From: a virus
Reading direction: 5' to 3' (one strand)
DNA: 63,884 nt
Virus record (IMG/VR): IMGVR_UViG_3300025132_000031
Span: 1-63,884 of that record
Positions 40,344 through 48,418 of the stretch are shown here, in pieces (position 1 is the first letter of the stretch; each line of letters starts with the position of its first letter). The position numbers were made by a program, and so were the translations under genes. The notes under the pieces are model-generated. The model made no database searches and was not told where the DNA came from. It worked only from the letters and a program-made list of their open reading frames with translations.

Positions 40344-40767
40344 ATTACTTGTTAAGTTTTTTCCAGAATTAATAGATAAGACAGTTGCTTCTTCTAACAA
40401 GGAAGCTTCTAAGGAATTGAATGTCAGGATATGTGAAGCGATTATGTCTGACATGATCAGACATTTTGACAGTATTAGAAGTTACCTAGGTGATGGAGCC
40501 ATCATATTGAATCTCTTGTCTGAACATGTCCAAGACCGACAGAATTACGTCAATAAATTTATGATGGAACAAGACTTGAAAGATGCAGAAGAGAACAAAG
40601 ATACAACAGTTGTAGAGTTCTGCAAAGATGCATTAAAAACTTTTGATGCTATAGATTTTGAGAAGGAAATATGTTTTATTTTGCTGGATAAATCAGGCGG
40701 ATCAATACTCAAACTGCCTAGAGACAATCCTGCAAAACGCATTCAATCAATGATGGATGGATTATAA
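40321..40767 (+). CDS. 148-aa helical protein
   Basis: Helical throughout (KELNVRICEAIMSDMIRHFD, IILNLLSEHVQDRQNYV) with a short C-terminal basic stretch. Followed immediately by the Dam-like gene. Family not recognised. Confidence 0.62.
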   Translation: MARPQPVELLVKFFPELIDKTVASSNKEASKELNVRICEAIMSDMIRHFDSIRSYLGDGAIILNLLSEHVQDRQNYVNKFMMEQDLKDAEENKDTTVVEFCKDALKTFDAIDFEKEICFILLDKSGGSILKLPRDNPAKRIQSMMDGL

Positions 40768-41403
40768 ATGTCTCGTAGTGCTACTGAATGTCCGGCTAAG
40801 TGTGATCTAGCTCCACCAGTAGACGTTGTAAGAGCTGCTCGTTCTGTCTTAGGGGCTATAGATTTAGACCCCTATTCCACACCAGATATTAACCGTTTAG
40901 TTCAAGCTGCTCGTTTCTATGACCGCAATGAAATATCACTAGAAGAAATTATACGTACTGATTGGGAATCTCCTAATGGTAAGCGTGTCTTCGTTGGAGC
41001 ACCTACAGGTGCAGCTTTAACTCGACGACTACTCAATAAAACATTAACCGAATACAGAGCAGGTCGTATCGATCACGCAGTGCTATGGTTAGCCCATAAC
41101 GAAGCACTGATTAGGGCACCTTGGGTCTGGGACTTTCCCGTTTGTATTCCATTTAGAAGATTGCGACCCACTTGGTGGGATGATGAACTGGAAGTATTTA
41201 GAGGGGTAGCTCCATCTGATTGGTCTGCTGTGGTATATCTTCCTCCACCAGAATCACATCAACAGTTTGATGCGATGGTTTCTCGCTTCCATAATGCTTT
41301 CAATCCTATTGGCCGAATTGTATTTAATGAATATAGTGGTAGTAATGATTGGGAAAAATCCTATCAAATTACTGTGAAGAAACCATATAATTATAAATCT
41401 TGA
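40768..41403 (+). CDS. phage Dam-like (DNA N6-adenine methyltransferase family) protein with altered active site
   Basis: 211 residues. VLGAIDLDPYSTPDINRLVQ and AARFYDR match the N-terminal pattern of phage N6-adenine methyltransferases (LDP-N-AD-F). The catalytic NPPY position instead reads VFVGAPTGA, and the later WLAHNEALIRAPWVWDFPVC matches the family's C-terminal half. A changed or lost activity is likely. It directly precedes another gene with a one-base gap. Confidence 0.65.
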   Translation: MSRSATECPAKCDLAPPVDVVRAARSVLGAIDLDPYSTPDINRLVQAARFYDRNEISLEEIIRTDWESPNGKRVFVGAPTGAALTRRLLNKTLTEYRAGRIDHAVLWLAHNEALIRAPWVWDFPVCIPFRRLRPTWWDDELEVFRGVAPSDWSAVVYLPPPESHQQFDAMVSRFHNAFNPIGRIVFNEYSGSNDWEKSYQITVKKPYNYKS

Positions 41404-41859
41404 ATGACCTTAATAGATCCGCTATTTGATAATTCCCCTGACATCTTCTTGGTTCCAACAGGTCAAAAATTTTTGACGATTAGAGCAATCATTTATGACT
41501 CGTGGATCATGTGGAAAGACGCTCTTCCTTGTGACAAAGAACATCACTCACTACTATCCCATGATGTATATAACAATATCATCGAGTTAGCTACAAGAAT
41601 ACATAAACTTCATCAATCGTTACCTACTTACAAAGGAACATCAGAAACTCCTTTTGAATTCGTCTTATGGTGGGATCCTACCGATGCTGACGAAGACTGG
41701 AGCACTGGAAAGACTTGTCGATTCATGATAGAAGACTATTCAGCTCAAGACTTACTGCATTACAACAGCATGAAAAGAAATAGTCGCCTCTCCTTAAAAG
41801 AATTAACAAGTAAGCTTGTTCAAGCTTCTGCTATTCCTCAAGTGCCTAAGTCAGGATAA
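41404..41859 (+). CDS. 151-aa hypothetical protein
   Basis: Aromatic- and acid-rich (WIMWKDALPCDKEHHSLLSH, FEFVLWWDPTDADEDW). Starts right after the Dam-like stop; converges with the minus-strand gene, overlapping by 22 bases. Family not recognised. Confidence 0.62.
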   Translation: MTLIDPLFDNSPDIFLVPTGQKFLTIRAIIYDSWIMWKDALPCDKEHHSLLSHDVYNNIIELATRIHKLHQSLPTYKGTSETPFEFVLWWDPTDADEDWSTGKTCRFMIEDYSAQDLLHYNSMKRNSRLSLKELTSKLVQASAIPQVPKSG

Positions 41860-42128
41860 ATATCTTTCTTCACTTCCCAGGCGGCTGATCTAGCACCTAA
41901 AGCACCTCTGCCTGCTTCCTCAAAGACCTTACCTTTTTCTGCCTGCTGTGCAGATCTTTGACTCATGGTTGCTATACCTCTTCCTCTAGCATCGAGGCTC
42001 TTCCTTCCGCCCGTACTTCCACCATAGGATTGAGCGTTAGAGTTATATCTCCTAGCCTGTGCTAAATAATTACGTACTAATGCGTCCTTCTTTCTGTACC
42101 TGTAAGGAGCGCTTGAATTACCTCTCAA
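41838..42128 (-). CDS. 96-aa basic protein, possible virion component
   Basis: Basic and Ala/Gly/Arg-rich (NYLAQARRYNSNAQSYGGST, GRGALGARSAAWE). Stands alone on the minus strand. Composition resembles the left-operon proteins; family not recognised. Confidence 0.58.
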   Translation of the reverse strand: MRGNSSAPYRYRKKDALVRNYLAQARRYNSNAQSYGGSTGGRKSLDARGRGIATMSQRSAQQAEKGKVFEEAGRGALGARSAAWEVKKDIYPDLGT

Positions 42129-42179
42129 AACTTGTTAGTACTTGATTCCTTTTCTATCCTAGGCAAAATAGAAACATGA

Positions 42180-42500
42180 ATGGAAAAGACTCGCTTTGAT
42201 CTCGTCCCTTGGCAAGCTGTTGGAGACATCGCTGACGTTCTCGGCTACGGTGCTCGAAAGTATAGTTCTAATAACTGGTGCAGGGGAACTGAGTGGGGGC
42301 GTTACTTTGCCGCACTCTGCAGGCACCTGTTCGCATGGTGGAGAGGAGAGGATCGTGACCCCGAAACAGGATTCTCACACCTCGCCCACGCCGGATGTTG
42401 CTTGCTCTTCCTCATGGAATATCAAAGAAACGGATGGGGAACCGATGACAGATTCACAGGTCCAGACTCCGAAGATTTCACCAAAGGAGATGGCAGGTGA
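42180..42500 (+). CDS. DUF5664-type (dATP/dGTP diphosphohydrolase N-terminal-like) protein
   Basis: 106 residues. KTRFDLVPWQAVGDIADVLG, then YGARKYSSNNWCRG and LAHAGCCLLFLMEYQ, fit the helical phage family labelled DUF5664 / dATP-dGTP diphosphohydrolase N-terminal. Related proteins hydrolyse purine dNTPs in phages with modified genomes, but the family is widespread and does not by itself show base replacement; no PurZ gene is in the window. Confidence 0.7.
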   Translation: MEKTRFDLVPWQAVGDIADVLGYGARKYSSNNWCRGTEWGRYFAALCRHLFAWWRGEDRDPETGFSHLAHAGCCLLFLMEYQRNGWGTDDRFTGPDSEDFTKGDGR

Positions 42501-42577
42501 CAATTAATACATTTCTCTTGATATTATTAGTGATCGCTGCTTACCTGAATTTATCAATCAACCTTAGGAGAAGATGA
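42497..42577 (+). CDS. 26-aa membrane micropeptide (GTG start)
   Basis: GTG at 42497 overlaps the DUF5664 stop by 4 bases; TGA at 42575-42577. NTFLLILLVIAAYLNLSI is a single hydrophobic helix ending NLRRR. Third micropeptide of this design in the window. Confidence 0.42.
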   Translation: MTINTFLLILLVIAAYLNLSINLRRR

Positions 42578-42763
42578 ATCTTCTACCTGCTTGATTACTT
42601 TAGAAATATCTAGCAACGTATCTATCTTTAATAAGATGTCGGCAATATGTTTGCTGATATAAGGCTTTTCAGATCTAGCAGAAAAAGCTAATGCTTCACG
42701 TAAATCTTGCTGGGCTTGATTTAAAGCTTCTTCAACTGGTTCAGTCAATCTCATCTCATTCAT
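42554..42763 (-). CDS. 69-aa helical protein
   Basis: Acidic, helical (PVEEALNQAQQDLREALAFS, ILLKIDTLLDISKVIKQ). Overlaps the upstream minus-strand gene by 4 bases. Family not recognised. Confidence 0.6.
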   Translation of the reverse strand: MNEMRLTEPVEEALNQAQQDLREALAFSARSEKPYISKHIADILLKIDTLLDISKVIKQVEDSSSPKVD

Positions 42764-43197
42764 GATTGCTCTCCTGTAGGGAAAGGACGTTGATAATCTA
42801 TTGATTGATTTTCGAATTTATCTAATAATGCGGCAGCATCTTGCATGGCTTTCATGCTTTGTTCGTGTGCCTGTAATGATCTTAATTGGTCTGGTGTTAA
42901 CTGAGGAGGTGCGGGTCTTTGTACAGATTGAATGGCAGGTTGAGAAACCTGATTCATCTCTTGCTGCACTGCCTGCATCACAATAGGCGGAACCTTGTTT
43001 AAAGCATCTGCAACTTCCTGTCGACCTATTAACAGAGGCATCTTCTCTTCAACCAATTCAATACGTCTTTCAATCTGTCCTCGCCACTCAAGAGAAGCAT
43101 TGTTAGCTCTGCTTCCACTCCTAGCTCGCTTGTAAACTGTCTGGCCACAAAGCAATCCAACGGTAGTAGCAATGACTGCTCCGAGAATACTTTCCAT
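42760..43197 (-). CDS. membrane-anchored helical protein
   Basis: 145 residues. N-terminal span (ILGAVIATTVGLLCGQTVY), then basic, then a Q/A-rich helical region (VMQAVQQEMNQVSQPAIQSV). Family not recognised. Lies 34 bases downstream of nblA in the same orientation. Confidence 0.62.
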   Translation of the reverse strand: MESILGAVIATTVGLLCGQTVYKRARSGSRANNASLEWRGQIERRIELVEEKMPLLIGRQEVADALNKVPPIVMQAVQQEMNQVSQPAIQSVQRPAPPQLTPDQLRSLQAHEQSMKAMQDAAALLDKFENQSIDYQRPFPTGEQS

Positions 43198-43231
43198 TTA
43201 ATTAATCCAATTGATCCTTAGTGTATCTACA

Positions 43232-43579
43232 TTACTCGCCAGGTTCAAGAACGATAGCTTCCATATCTAATTCCATACCTACATTCTCTTGCACCGTCTC
43301 TAAATAATCCTCGGCATCTTCCCACGTTGGCATGTATCCATTAGCGGCTTCGAACTCTTCAACAGCAGTCTCAGGCATAACAGCAACGCCTTCGTTCAAA
43401 TTAAAACTAAAGCCTGCTTCGTGACTACTGGCAACAAAGGTTTGCTTCTGTCTGAACCGAGCCTCCCAACAAGCAAGTAATGCCTCGATGAGTTCGTCCT
43501 TTGAGTATGTCTGCACTTCGAGAGATATTCGATGCAGCATGAACTGTTGTTCTTGAGTTAACGACGGTACTGGGTTCAT
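43232..43579 (-). CDS. nblA: NblA-like phycobilisome degradation adaptor with C-terminal extension
   Basis: 115 residues from ATG 43579, confirmed by a perfect AGGAGG ribosome-binding site 5 bases upstream. SLTQEQQFMLHRISLEVQTY then SKDELIEALLACWEARFRQK matches NblA (LSLEQQF ... LLELYRQM), the small protein that brings Clp protease to phycobilisomes. Residues about 55-115 are an extra acidic tail (EEFEAANGYMPTWEDAEDYL) not present in ordinary NblA of about 60 residues. Its 5' part overlaps the HNH frame by 155 bases. Confidence 0.8.
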   Translation of the reverse strand: MNPVPSLTQEQQFMLHRISLEVQTYSKDELIEALLACWEARFRQKQTFVASSHEAGFSFNLNEGVAVMPETAVEEFEAANGYMPTWEDAEDYLETVQENVGMELDMEAIVLEPGE

Positions 43580-43940
43580 TGTTTCCTCCTTTTGAAAACC
43601 AATGTTCGAATACTTCAGAGCTTCGAGGCTTGGTCCATACCTCAATCCTGGCAGCTCTAGAAGAACAGAAGAAAGCTTGTGCTTTAAACCATTCCTTCCA
43701 TTCTGCTGATCCTTTTTGAGAATTGCATTGAACGCAAGCAGGGATCAAATTAGATCTCATGCTACTGCCACCACGGACTCTTGGCCGTATATGATCTAAT
43801 GTTAGATGAATTTGATTCTTACCACAATAAGCACAACACCCCCATTCGTCTTTTATTGACTGACGGAAACGTTTGCGAGCAGCTTTACCTGAGAGGTCTA
43901 CCAGACCAAACACGTAGGTACCCCAGTGTTCTGGTGTCAA
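43425..43940 (-). CDS. HNH endonuclease
   Basis: 171 residues. CCAYCGKNQIHLTLDHIRPR with Cys36, Cys39 and Asp49-His50, then NLIPACVQCNSQKG with Cys69 and Cys72, is a clear HNH domain with a zinc finger pair. The catalytic part ends near residue 85; about 50 further residues overlap the nblA gene in another frame and look like a run-on tail. Probably a homing or DNA-packaging nuclease; context unknown. Confidence 0.8.
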   Translation of the reverse strand: MTPEHWGTYVFGLVDLSGKAARKRFRQSIKDEWGCCAYCGKNQIHLTLDHIRPRVRGGSSMRSNLIPACVQCNSQKGSAEWKEWFKAQAFFCSSRAARIEVWTKPRSSEVFEHWFSKGGNNEPSTVVNSRTTVHAASNISRSADILKGRTHRGITCLLGGSVQTEANLCCQ

Positions 43941-44041
43941 ATAACGAGTTCAATTAATACCACGCTACAATCGTCTGTAGATATGTTTTTTGTGTTCACT
44001 ACTGAAAACTCTCTACAATTAAAAGTGGCACCTAAATAACC

Positions 44042-44308
44042 ATGAAAAATCTTCCAACTATTCTCGCAGCAGCAAGCTTAGCGTTATCTGGAAGTCTTGT
44101 TGGTGGAACTATTGCAGCGTATTTCTATATCAAAGCTCCAGCAACACAACAAAAAATCAAACAGGCATTAATTGAACAAGTCGGACCGTTGGTCGAATCT
44201 CAAATCAAGGGTGCACTACCTGGTATCGGTGGTGATTCTGCTGGTGGCACTAGCAGTTTTCTATCTATTCCTAGTACCACTGGGGGAGTGCTGCCAATTA
44301 ATAAGTAA
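44042..44308 (+). CDS. small exported or membrane protein, cyanophage type
   Basis: 88 residues. N-terminal signal-like segment (ILAAASLALSGSLVGGTIAA), then a helical middle and a Gly/Ser-rich end. Six bases before the next plus-strand gene. Pattern familiar from cyanophage genomes; role unknown. Confidence 0.65.
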   Translation: MKNLPTILAAASLALSGSLVGGTIAAYFYIKAPATQQKIKQALIEQVGPLVESQIKGALPGIGGDSAGGTSSFLSIPSTTGGVLPINK

Positions 44309-44313
44309 GATCA

Positions 44314-45114
44314 GTGGGTACCATCCCTCGGATAGGAGTCAGGGAGGTATACGTTCCACAGGTTCCGACATGGGCAATTGATTTACCTTTAAGTATTCCT
44401 CAAGCGCCTCCTGTCACACTTCAAATAGGCTTTCCAACCGTAGAGATGCCTGGTTGCGTCGAAGCCAGAGAGACATCAGGAAACAATAAGCTCATAGAAG
44501 ATGACCCTCAAGGAACACTAACGCTCTGCTCAGGGCCAGGGATGCCTTCATTCAATCCCCCTGAATTTGATCCAAGCAAAGAGTTAGTTGTAATACCAAT
44601 GGACAACAGTCCAAATATAGGGGCAGTTGGTGGCTTAGGAGGTAATAATTCGGAGAAGAAAAATGAATCGACTACAGAAGGAACAGGTCAAATCACTAAT
44701 ATTCCTGACCTCGATGTTAACGCTGTTACATCTACTAACATTGATCTTCCCTGTCCCAGACCAGGAAGCCCCCCACCGGGAGCATACGGTAAGTATGGTA
44801 CGAAGGTTGTAAAAGGCTACGAAAAGAACTCTGAAGGCGAATGTATCACCTTGTATGAAGATATTGCCTTGCTCAATGTTATCAACAACTACACGCCCCC
44901 TCCGGCGACCATCCTAAATACTACTTCGATAGCTGTAGGCGCAACTCTAGGGGTGGCCCTAGTGGGCCAACCTCTTCAACAGTACTTAATGAAGGTTGTG
45001 AAGCCTCTTGCGAAGAAAGTGACGAAGACTGTTCTAAAGAAGATTCTGAAGAAACCTGAGAAGATCCTGTCTGTTCGAGAGAGGATGGCTGAGCAGAGGA
45101 AGAATCGAAAGTAA
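44314..45114 (+). CDS. cyanophage conserved protein with Lys-rich C-terminal membrane end
   Basis: 266 residues from GTG 44314 (no ATG nearby). IGVREVYVPQVPTWAIDL and DLPLSIPQAPPVTLQIG begin a Pro-rich region; the C terminus has a membrane-like span (ATLGVALVGQPLQQYLMKVV) and a strongly basic end. The last 194 bases are antisense to the next minus-strand gene. Family not recognised by function. Confidence 0.65.
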   Translation: MGTIPRIGVREVYVPQVPTWAIDLPLSIPQAPPVTLQIGFPTVEMPGCVEARETSGNNKLIEDDPQGTLTLCSGPGMPSFNPPEFDPSKELVVIPMDNSPNIGAVGGLGGNNSEKKNESTTEGTGQITNIPDLDVNAVTSTNIDLPCPRPGSPPPGAYGKYGTKVVKGYEKNSEGECITLYEDIALLNVINNYTPPPATILNTTSIAVGATLGVALVGQPLQQYLMKVVKPLAKKVTKTVLKKILKKPEKILSVRERMAEQRKNRK

Positions 45115-45766
45115 TAGGATCGATTGAATGACTGTGATTTAATAACACGCCGGGAGGATTCGTTAAGAGGACATCCTCGCAGATGACCTTGTATTTGCTG
45201 GTCGGATCCCATACTATGCCCTCCTTGGCTAAATTTCCGCAATGCTTAAGTCGTGAAATTTCGTAGTCTAAAACCCGTAAATTTAATGTCGCTTTTCTTA
45301 AGGCGATTTCAGTCGCAGCAGCGTCCTTGCAAAGAGACATCATCTCCTTGTCCAATGGTCGACTCCATTGAGCCGTTACTCCCATATTCAAGGAGTAGTT
45401 ATCCTTCTGCAAGGTCTGAACTGTTTTATACCACAAAATATCTCCAGGATTGTCTGGGGCTCCGTCCCCATCAATATCTCGAACGTCGTACACAGGATCT
45501 TCGTAGGTTTCAAAGAAAGGTGTTTTAATATTGGCTGAACGACCTACATAAGGAGATATAGTTAATGTTTCTGATTGACAAACGACACCATTAGTAAAAC
45601 CTGACTGCATAAAATTTCCTGTCAACACTTGGTATGCATTGACATTCGCTTGACCAGAAGAGTTAGCCACCGGATTAGAGGTAGCGGATATTCCTCCCAC
45701 ATCACTTGCCTTGGCGACAGGACAAAAAGGGATTAGCATTAATACGCTAAGAACCCTTGGTATCAC
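44921..45766 (-). CDS. exported protein with signal peptide and Ser-rich tail
   Basis: 281 residues from a GTG overlapping the upstream stop (GTGA); it gives a classical signal peptide MIPRVLSVLMLIPFCPVAKA cleaved before SDVGG. Longer upstream starts lack this logic. A beta-rich middle (TLTISPYVGRSANIK) is followed by a Ser/Gln-rich tail. That tail is the antisense of the basic tail of the plus-strand gene. Third of three exported proteins here. Confidence 0.65.
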   Translation of the reverse strand: MIPRVLSVLMLIPFCPVAKASDVGGISATSNPVANSSGQANVNAYQVLTGNFMQSGFTNGVVCQSETLTISPYVGRSANIKTPFFETYEDPVYDVRDIDGDGAPDNPGDILWYKTVQTLQKDNYSLNMGVTAQWSRPLDKEMMSLCKDAAATEIALRKATLNLRVLDYEISRLKHCGNLAKEGIVWDPTSKYKVICEDVLLTNPPGVLLNHSHSIDPITFDSSSAQPSSLEQTGSSQVSSESSLEQSSSLSSQEASQPSLSTVEEVGPLGPPLELRLQLSK

Positions 45767-46251
45767 TGAGAAAATACGGAAACCGATTCTATCGTTGTGT
45801 CCGTTTCTATAGTCCTCGTTATGGTCGTGCGATTCTGAAGTCCGGGTCCTGAATAACTTGATTGAAATTGGAACGAACCCCCTGGTTGAGTCAGTGTCCA
45901 ATTTGGCTTGTTGGTTACGTCTAAGCCTGTCCATTTAGTGGTTATTCCTGACGCAGAAGTTGTATTTGTATTGATTATGGCACCTGGTTCAATAGATGCA
46001 CCATTTAAATTTATACCTGTGCCACTTACCGTATACTGCCAACCGGTCGCATAGTCTTCTGACACTATCGACTCAGATATCACAGATCGGGACGTCGTTG
46101 TCTGAGTTAGTTGTCCGGACGAGAAGTTTGGGACTACTGGAACCGCACCTGCAGGTATGACAAATACACCCGCCACAATTGCTGCATACTTGAATGTCGA
46201 TATTACGCCAACAATTGGGGCAGCCAGTCTCCCTAATGCATGAGTAGACAT
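45763..46251 (-). CDS. exported or membrane beta-rich protein, cyanophage type
   Basis: 162 residues. N-terminal hydrophobic segment (YAAIVAGVFVIPAGAVP), then Thr/Ser-rich beta-like sequence (TTSRSVISESIVSEDYATGW). Seven bases after the upstream gene and 4-base overlap with the next. Function unknown; likely surface or virion protein. Confidence 0.65.
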   Translation of the reverse strand: MSTHALGRLAAPIVGVISTFKYAAIVAGVFVIPAGAVPVVPNFSSGQLTQTTTSRSVISESIVSEDYATGWQYTVSGTGINLNGASIEPGAIINTNTTSASGITTKWTGLDVTNKPNWTLTQPGGSFQFQSSYSGPGLQNRTTITRTIETDTTIESVSVFSQ

Positions 46252-46258
46252 ATGACAT

Positions 46259-46789
46259 CTACTTCACATTAAGAGTAGATATAAATTGTCCAATCGCCGT
46301 TGTGCCTGATCCGCCGGCTGTTAATGAAGTTATTGTTCCACCAGCCAAACTTGAGACTCCACCAGCTAACGTACCTTTTGTCCCCCCAGCAAAAGTCGTA
46401 GTTGATCCAAACGCCGGAATAGAGGCGACTTGTCCGGTCGTTGATGACACAGTTGAACCGGCATTAATACCAGGTATAGCGTCTCCTTGGAGCCAACTTT
46501 CGGAAAAACTGAACTGATTTCCGGGGGTATTTTGCACGTAGGTCCCAGCCTTGATTGTCGCTGCCGCCGTGGCCGATCCTGCTGTTAATCCACCAAAAAC
46601 ATCGTTATTACCGGTACCTACTTTGATGTTCGTGCCACTTACCGCATATGTTGACCCCAGCCTGGTTGCAACTGATGAAGCCCCATCCACAGTTAATTGG
46701 ACAGAAGAACTTAGACTATGCGTTATATCTGCCATTGCAGGTGCTGCAAGGGAAGTAAGTAACAGCGCCGGTAATACTACGCGCTTCAT
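46259..46789 (-). CDS. exported Gly/Thr-rich cyanophage protein
   Basis: 176 residues. Clear signal peptide MKRVVLPALLLTSLAAPAMA, cleaved before DITHS. The rest is Gly/Ser/Thr/Ala-rich beta repeats (SLAGGTITSLTAGGSGT). Similar proteins are common in cyanophages, function unknown. First of three exported genes in an operon. Confidence 0.72.
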   Translation of the reverse strand: MKRVVLPALLLTSLAAPAMADITHSLSSSVQLTVDGASSVATRLGSTYAVSGTNIKVGTGNNDVFGGLTAGSATAAATIKAGTYVQNTPGNQFSFSESWLQGDAIPGINAGSTVSSTTGQVASIPAFGSTTTFAGGTKGTLAGGVSSLAGGTITSLTAGGSGTTAIGQFISTLNVK

Positions 46790-46825
46790 GGGAAAAATTT
46801 AGACGTCTCTACCTATAGTAGGTAA

Positions 46826-46963
46826 TTATTTTTTCCTACAGATTTTTTCTTCCTGCCAATGTTGCATGCGATGCTGTTGCCTAAGAATCTCTTGACAATG
46901 AGGGCACTCGCACCCTCTATATGTCAAAGATTCACTTGTTAAGTCTTTGGTTATTGTGTCCAT
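46826..46963 (-). CDS. 45-aa Cys-rich (zinc-knuckle-like) protein
   Basis: ATG at 46963 overlaps the psbN 3' end by 32 bases; TAA at 46826-46828. GCECPHCQEILRQQHRMQHW then QEEKICRKK: CPHC and His residues form a possible small metal site. Short but tightly packed with psbN. Confidence 0.5.
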   Translation of the reverse strand: MDTITKDLTSESLTYRGCECPHCQEILRQQHRMQHWQEEKICRKK

Positions 46964-47129
46964 GAGCAATACCTAACTCGTGCATTTTGGCATGTTCATC
47001 GATTGTGTCTCGTAATTGTTTAGATCCCGGACCAAAGGTCATATAGATTCCATAGGTGACAGAACCTAATATCAATGTCATAAATCCAATGATTAGTAAA
47101 ACTAATTGTGGATCGGTTGTTTTTTCCAT
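46932..47129 (-). CDS. psbN: PsbN-like photosystem II protein
   Basis: 65 residues. One membrane helix (LVLLIIGFMTLILGSVTYGI) followed by YMTFGPGSKQLRDTIDEHA, closely matching PsbN (YTAFGPPSKELRDPFEEHE) with an extended C-terminal tail ending LGIAHGHNNQ. PsbN assists assembly or repair of photosystem II. It sits between a Cys-rich micro-gene and the SLOG gene. Confidence 0.85.
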   Translation of the reverse strand: MEKTTDPQLVLLIIGFMTLILGSVTYGIYMTFGPGSKQLRDTIDEHAKMHELGIAHGHNNQRLNK

Positions 47130-47729
47130 TCAAATTATTCCAAGATATTTTTTAACAGATGCCAGCACAACTGGATCTGCTAGGTTCCTTATTTCTATAT
47201 CTGGACGCACTTCAGCTATTCTTAACGCTTGACCAGTTCCGCCACTATCAGGGTTTTGTCTCCTATTTTGTATATTCATTGGATCATATCGAGGATCCCA
47301 TCCTGTTGCAGCACGAGGAGTGTATGCAACAACCAACTTCGAAGGAGTTTGCAAGTCAGAACCTAAGACCTGCATTGCGTTTCGTGCCATTAGATCATAA
47401 GTAAACGGATTCATACTAGCTGCGTATGCATGATACATAGGAACCATGCGACGAGCATCTGCGGCAGCACGTAATGTTTGGTAGTTAATGAAATGAGGTT
47501 GGCTACCTGCTATCTGATTATTAAACTTGCGACCAGGTAAATAAATTTCAGCATTAGCCCGAGGATTGCGGAGACCTGAGAGAAATGCAGAATCTGATCC
47601 TTTAGCACCTCCAGACCTGAGTATCCATCCTTCGCTTTCTAATTTATTAGCCAGCAGGCTCATGATACGTAAAGTATCGGACGGCACTCTTTCCCGAGAA
47701 CCTATGCCAGCGTAATAACGTCTATTCAT
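47130..47729 (-). CDS. SLOG/DprA-like (LOG-type) protein
   Basis: 199 residues from ATG 47729. RRYYAGIGSRERVPSDTLRI, then SEGWILRSGGAKGSDSAFL and NAEIYLPGRKF, are typical of phage SLOG-superfamily Rossmann proteins that bind nucleotides or their derivatives. Function not established in phages. Overlaps the upstream coiled-coil gene by 4 bases. Confidence 0.78.
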   Translation of the reverse strand: MNRRYYAGIGSRERVPSDTLRIMSLLANKLESEGWILRSGGAKGSDSAFLSGLRNPRANAEIYLPGRKFNNQIAGSQPHFINYQTLRAAADARRMVPMYHAYAASMNPFTYDLMARNAMQVLGSDLQTPSKLVVAYTPRAATGWDPRYDPMNIQNRRQNPDSGGTGQALRIAEVRPDIEIRNLADPVVLASVKKYLGII

Positions 47730-47938
47730 AAATACGCTTTCGATATATTCGTAGCAAACCCTATTAATGTCACTCCGGCTGCCAATACTGCTGCAGCCCC
47801 TATAACCCACTTCTCTACAACTTTGAGACGTTCACGTAACTCTTCTTGCTTCTCTTCCAATCTTTCAATCTTTAAAGCTTGTACTGTTAGACGAGTCTCC
47901 TGAGACGCATCTACATGTGAAGGATTGTCGCAAGTCAT
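47726..47938 (-). CDS. XhlA/holin-associated-like coiled-coil membrane protein
   Basis: 70 residues. IERLEEKQEELRERLKVVEK is a strong coiled coil, followed by WVIGAAAVLAAGVTLIGFAT, one membrane helix. This order matches XhlA-type hemolysin or holin partners, but the family match is loose. Confidence 0.55.
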   Translation of the reverse strand: MTCDNPSHVDASQETRLTVQALKIERLEEKQEELRERLKVVEKWVIGAAAVLAAGVTLIGFATNISKAYL

Positions 47939-48384
47939 GATTTCTTGGAAGAGTCAACAACGTCTGCTCCTAATATTTTAATTGGAGTCTCTACACGAAT
48001 TGTTTGGAATCCGCCCCCTGTGTTCATTAATGCCAACATCTCTTTTTTGCTTAAAGGCTTATCGTCTCCACTAGCGTCATATGTTCCATCACCTTTCTTC
48101 TTGGCACTCTTATCCAGGCCAAAGCTAGCAAGCGACGAAGCCAGGAGAGAAGCCGGAAAAGTTATATCCTGTTTTTCCCCTGACGTCAACCCAGGAATTT
48201 CTGGCAGATAATTTAGGGTCACTAATGCCCCGGACCAGGCAACCACGACCAGTCTGACTAAAACTGAGATGTATTCAAACTGTTCTTCCTTATCATCTAA
48301 CTTCTCTTTCAACGTCTGAAAGACACCCTTCTTCTTTTCCTCCTCGTTCTTTTGTGGAATTTCTTTATCTGCCGTAGTAGCCAT
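47935..48384 (-). CDS. putative holin-like membrane protein
   Basis: 149 residues. Charged N terminus with coiled-coil (LKEKLDDKEEQFEYI), one clear span (SVLVRLVVVAWSGALVTLNY), a second weaker span (FPASLLASSLASFGL) and a polar C terminus. Holin-like in layout, next to an XhlA-like gene; lysis role is inferred only. Confidence 0.58.
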   Translation of the reverse strand: MATTADKEIPQKNEEEKKKGVFQTLKEKLDDKEEQFEYISVLVRLVVVAWSGALVTLNYLPEIPGLTSGEKQDITFPASLLASSLASFGLDKSAKKKGDGTYDASGDDKPLSKKEMLALMNTGGGFQTIRVETPIKILGADVVDSSKKS

Positions 48385-48418
48385 TTCATTGGATTAATCT
48401 ACATTAATAGTAGACGTT

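Noticed and set aside
42180-42500. DUF5664-type protein as evidence for a 2-aminoadenine (Z) genome
   Set aside because: The family is widespread in ordinary phages and no PurZ or dedicated polymerase is visible.
45253-45528. 91-codon plus-strand frame opposite the exported protein gene
   Set aside because: Composition of a shadow frame; the opposite strand has a signal peptide and a sensible start overlap.
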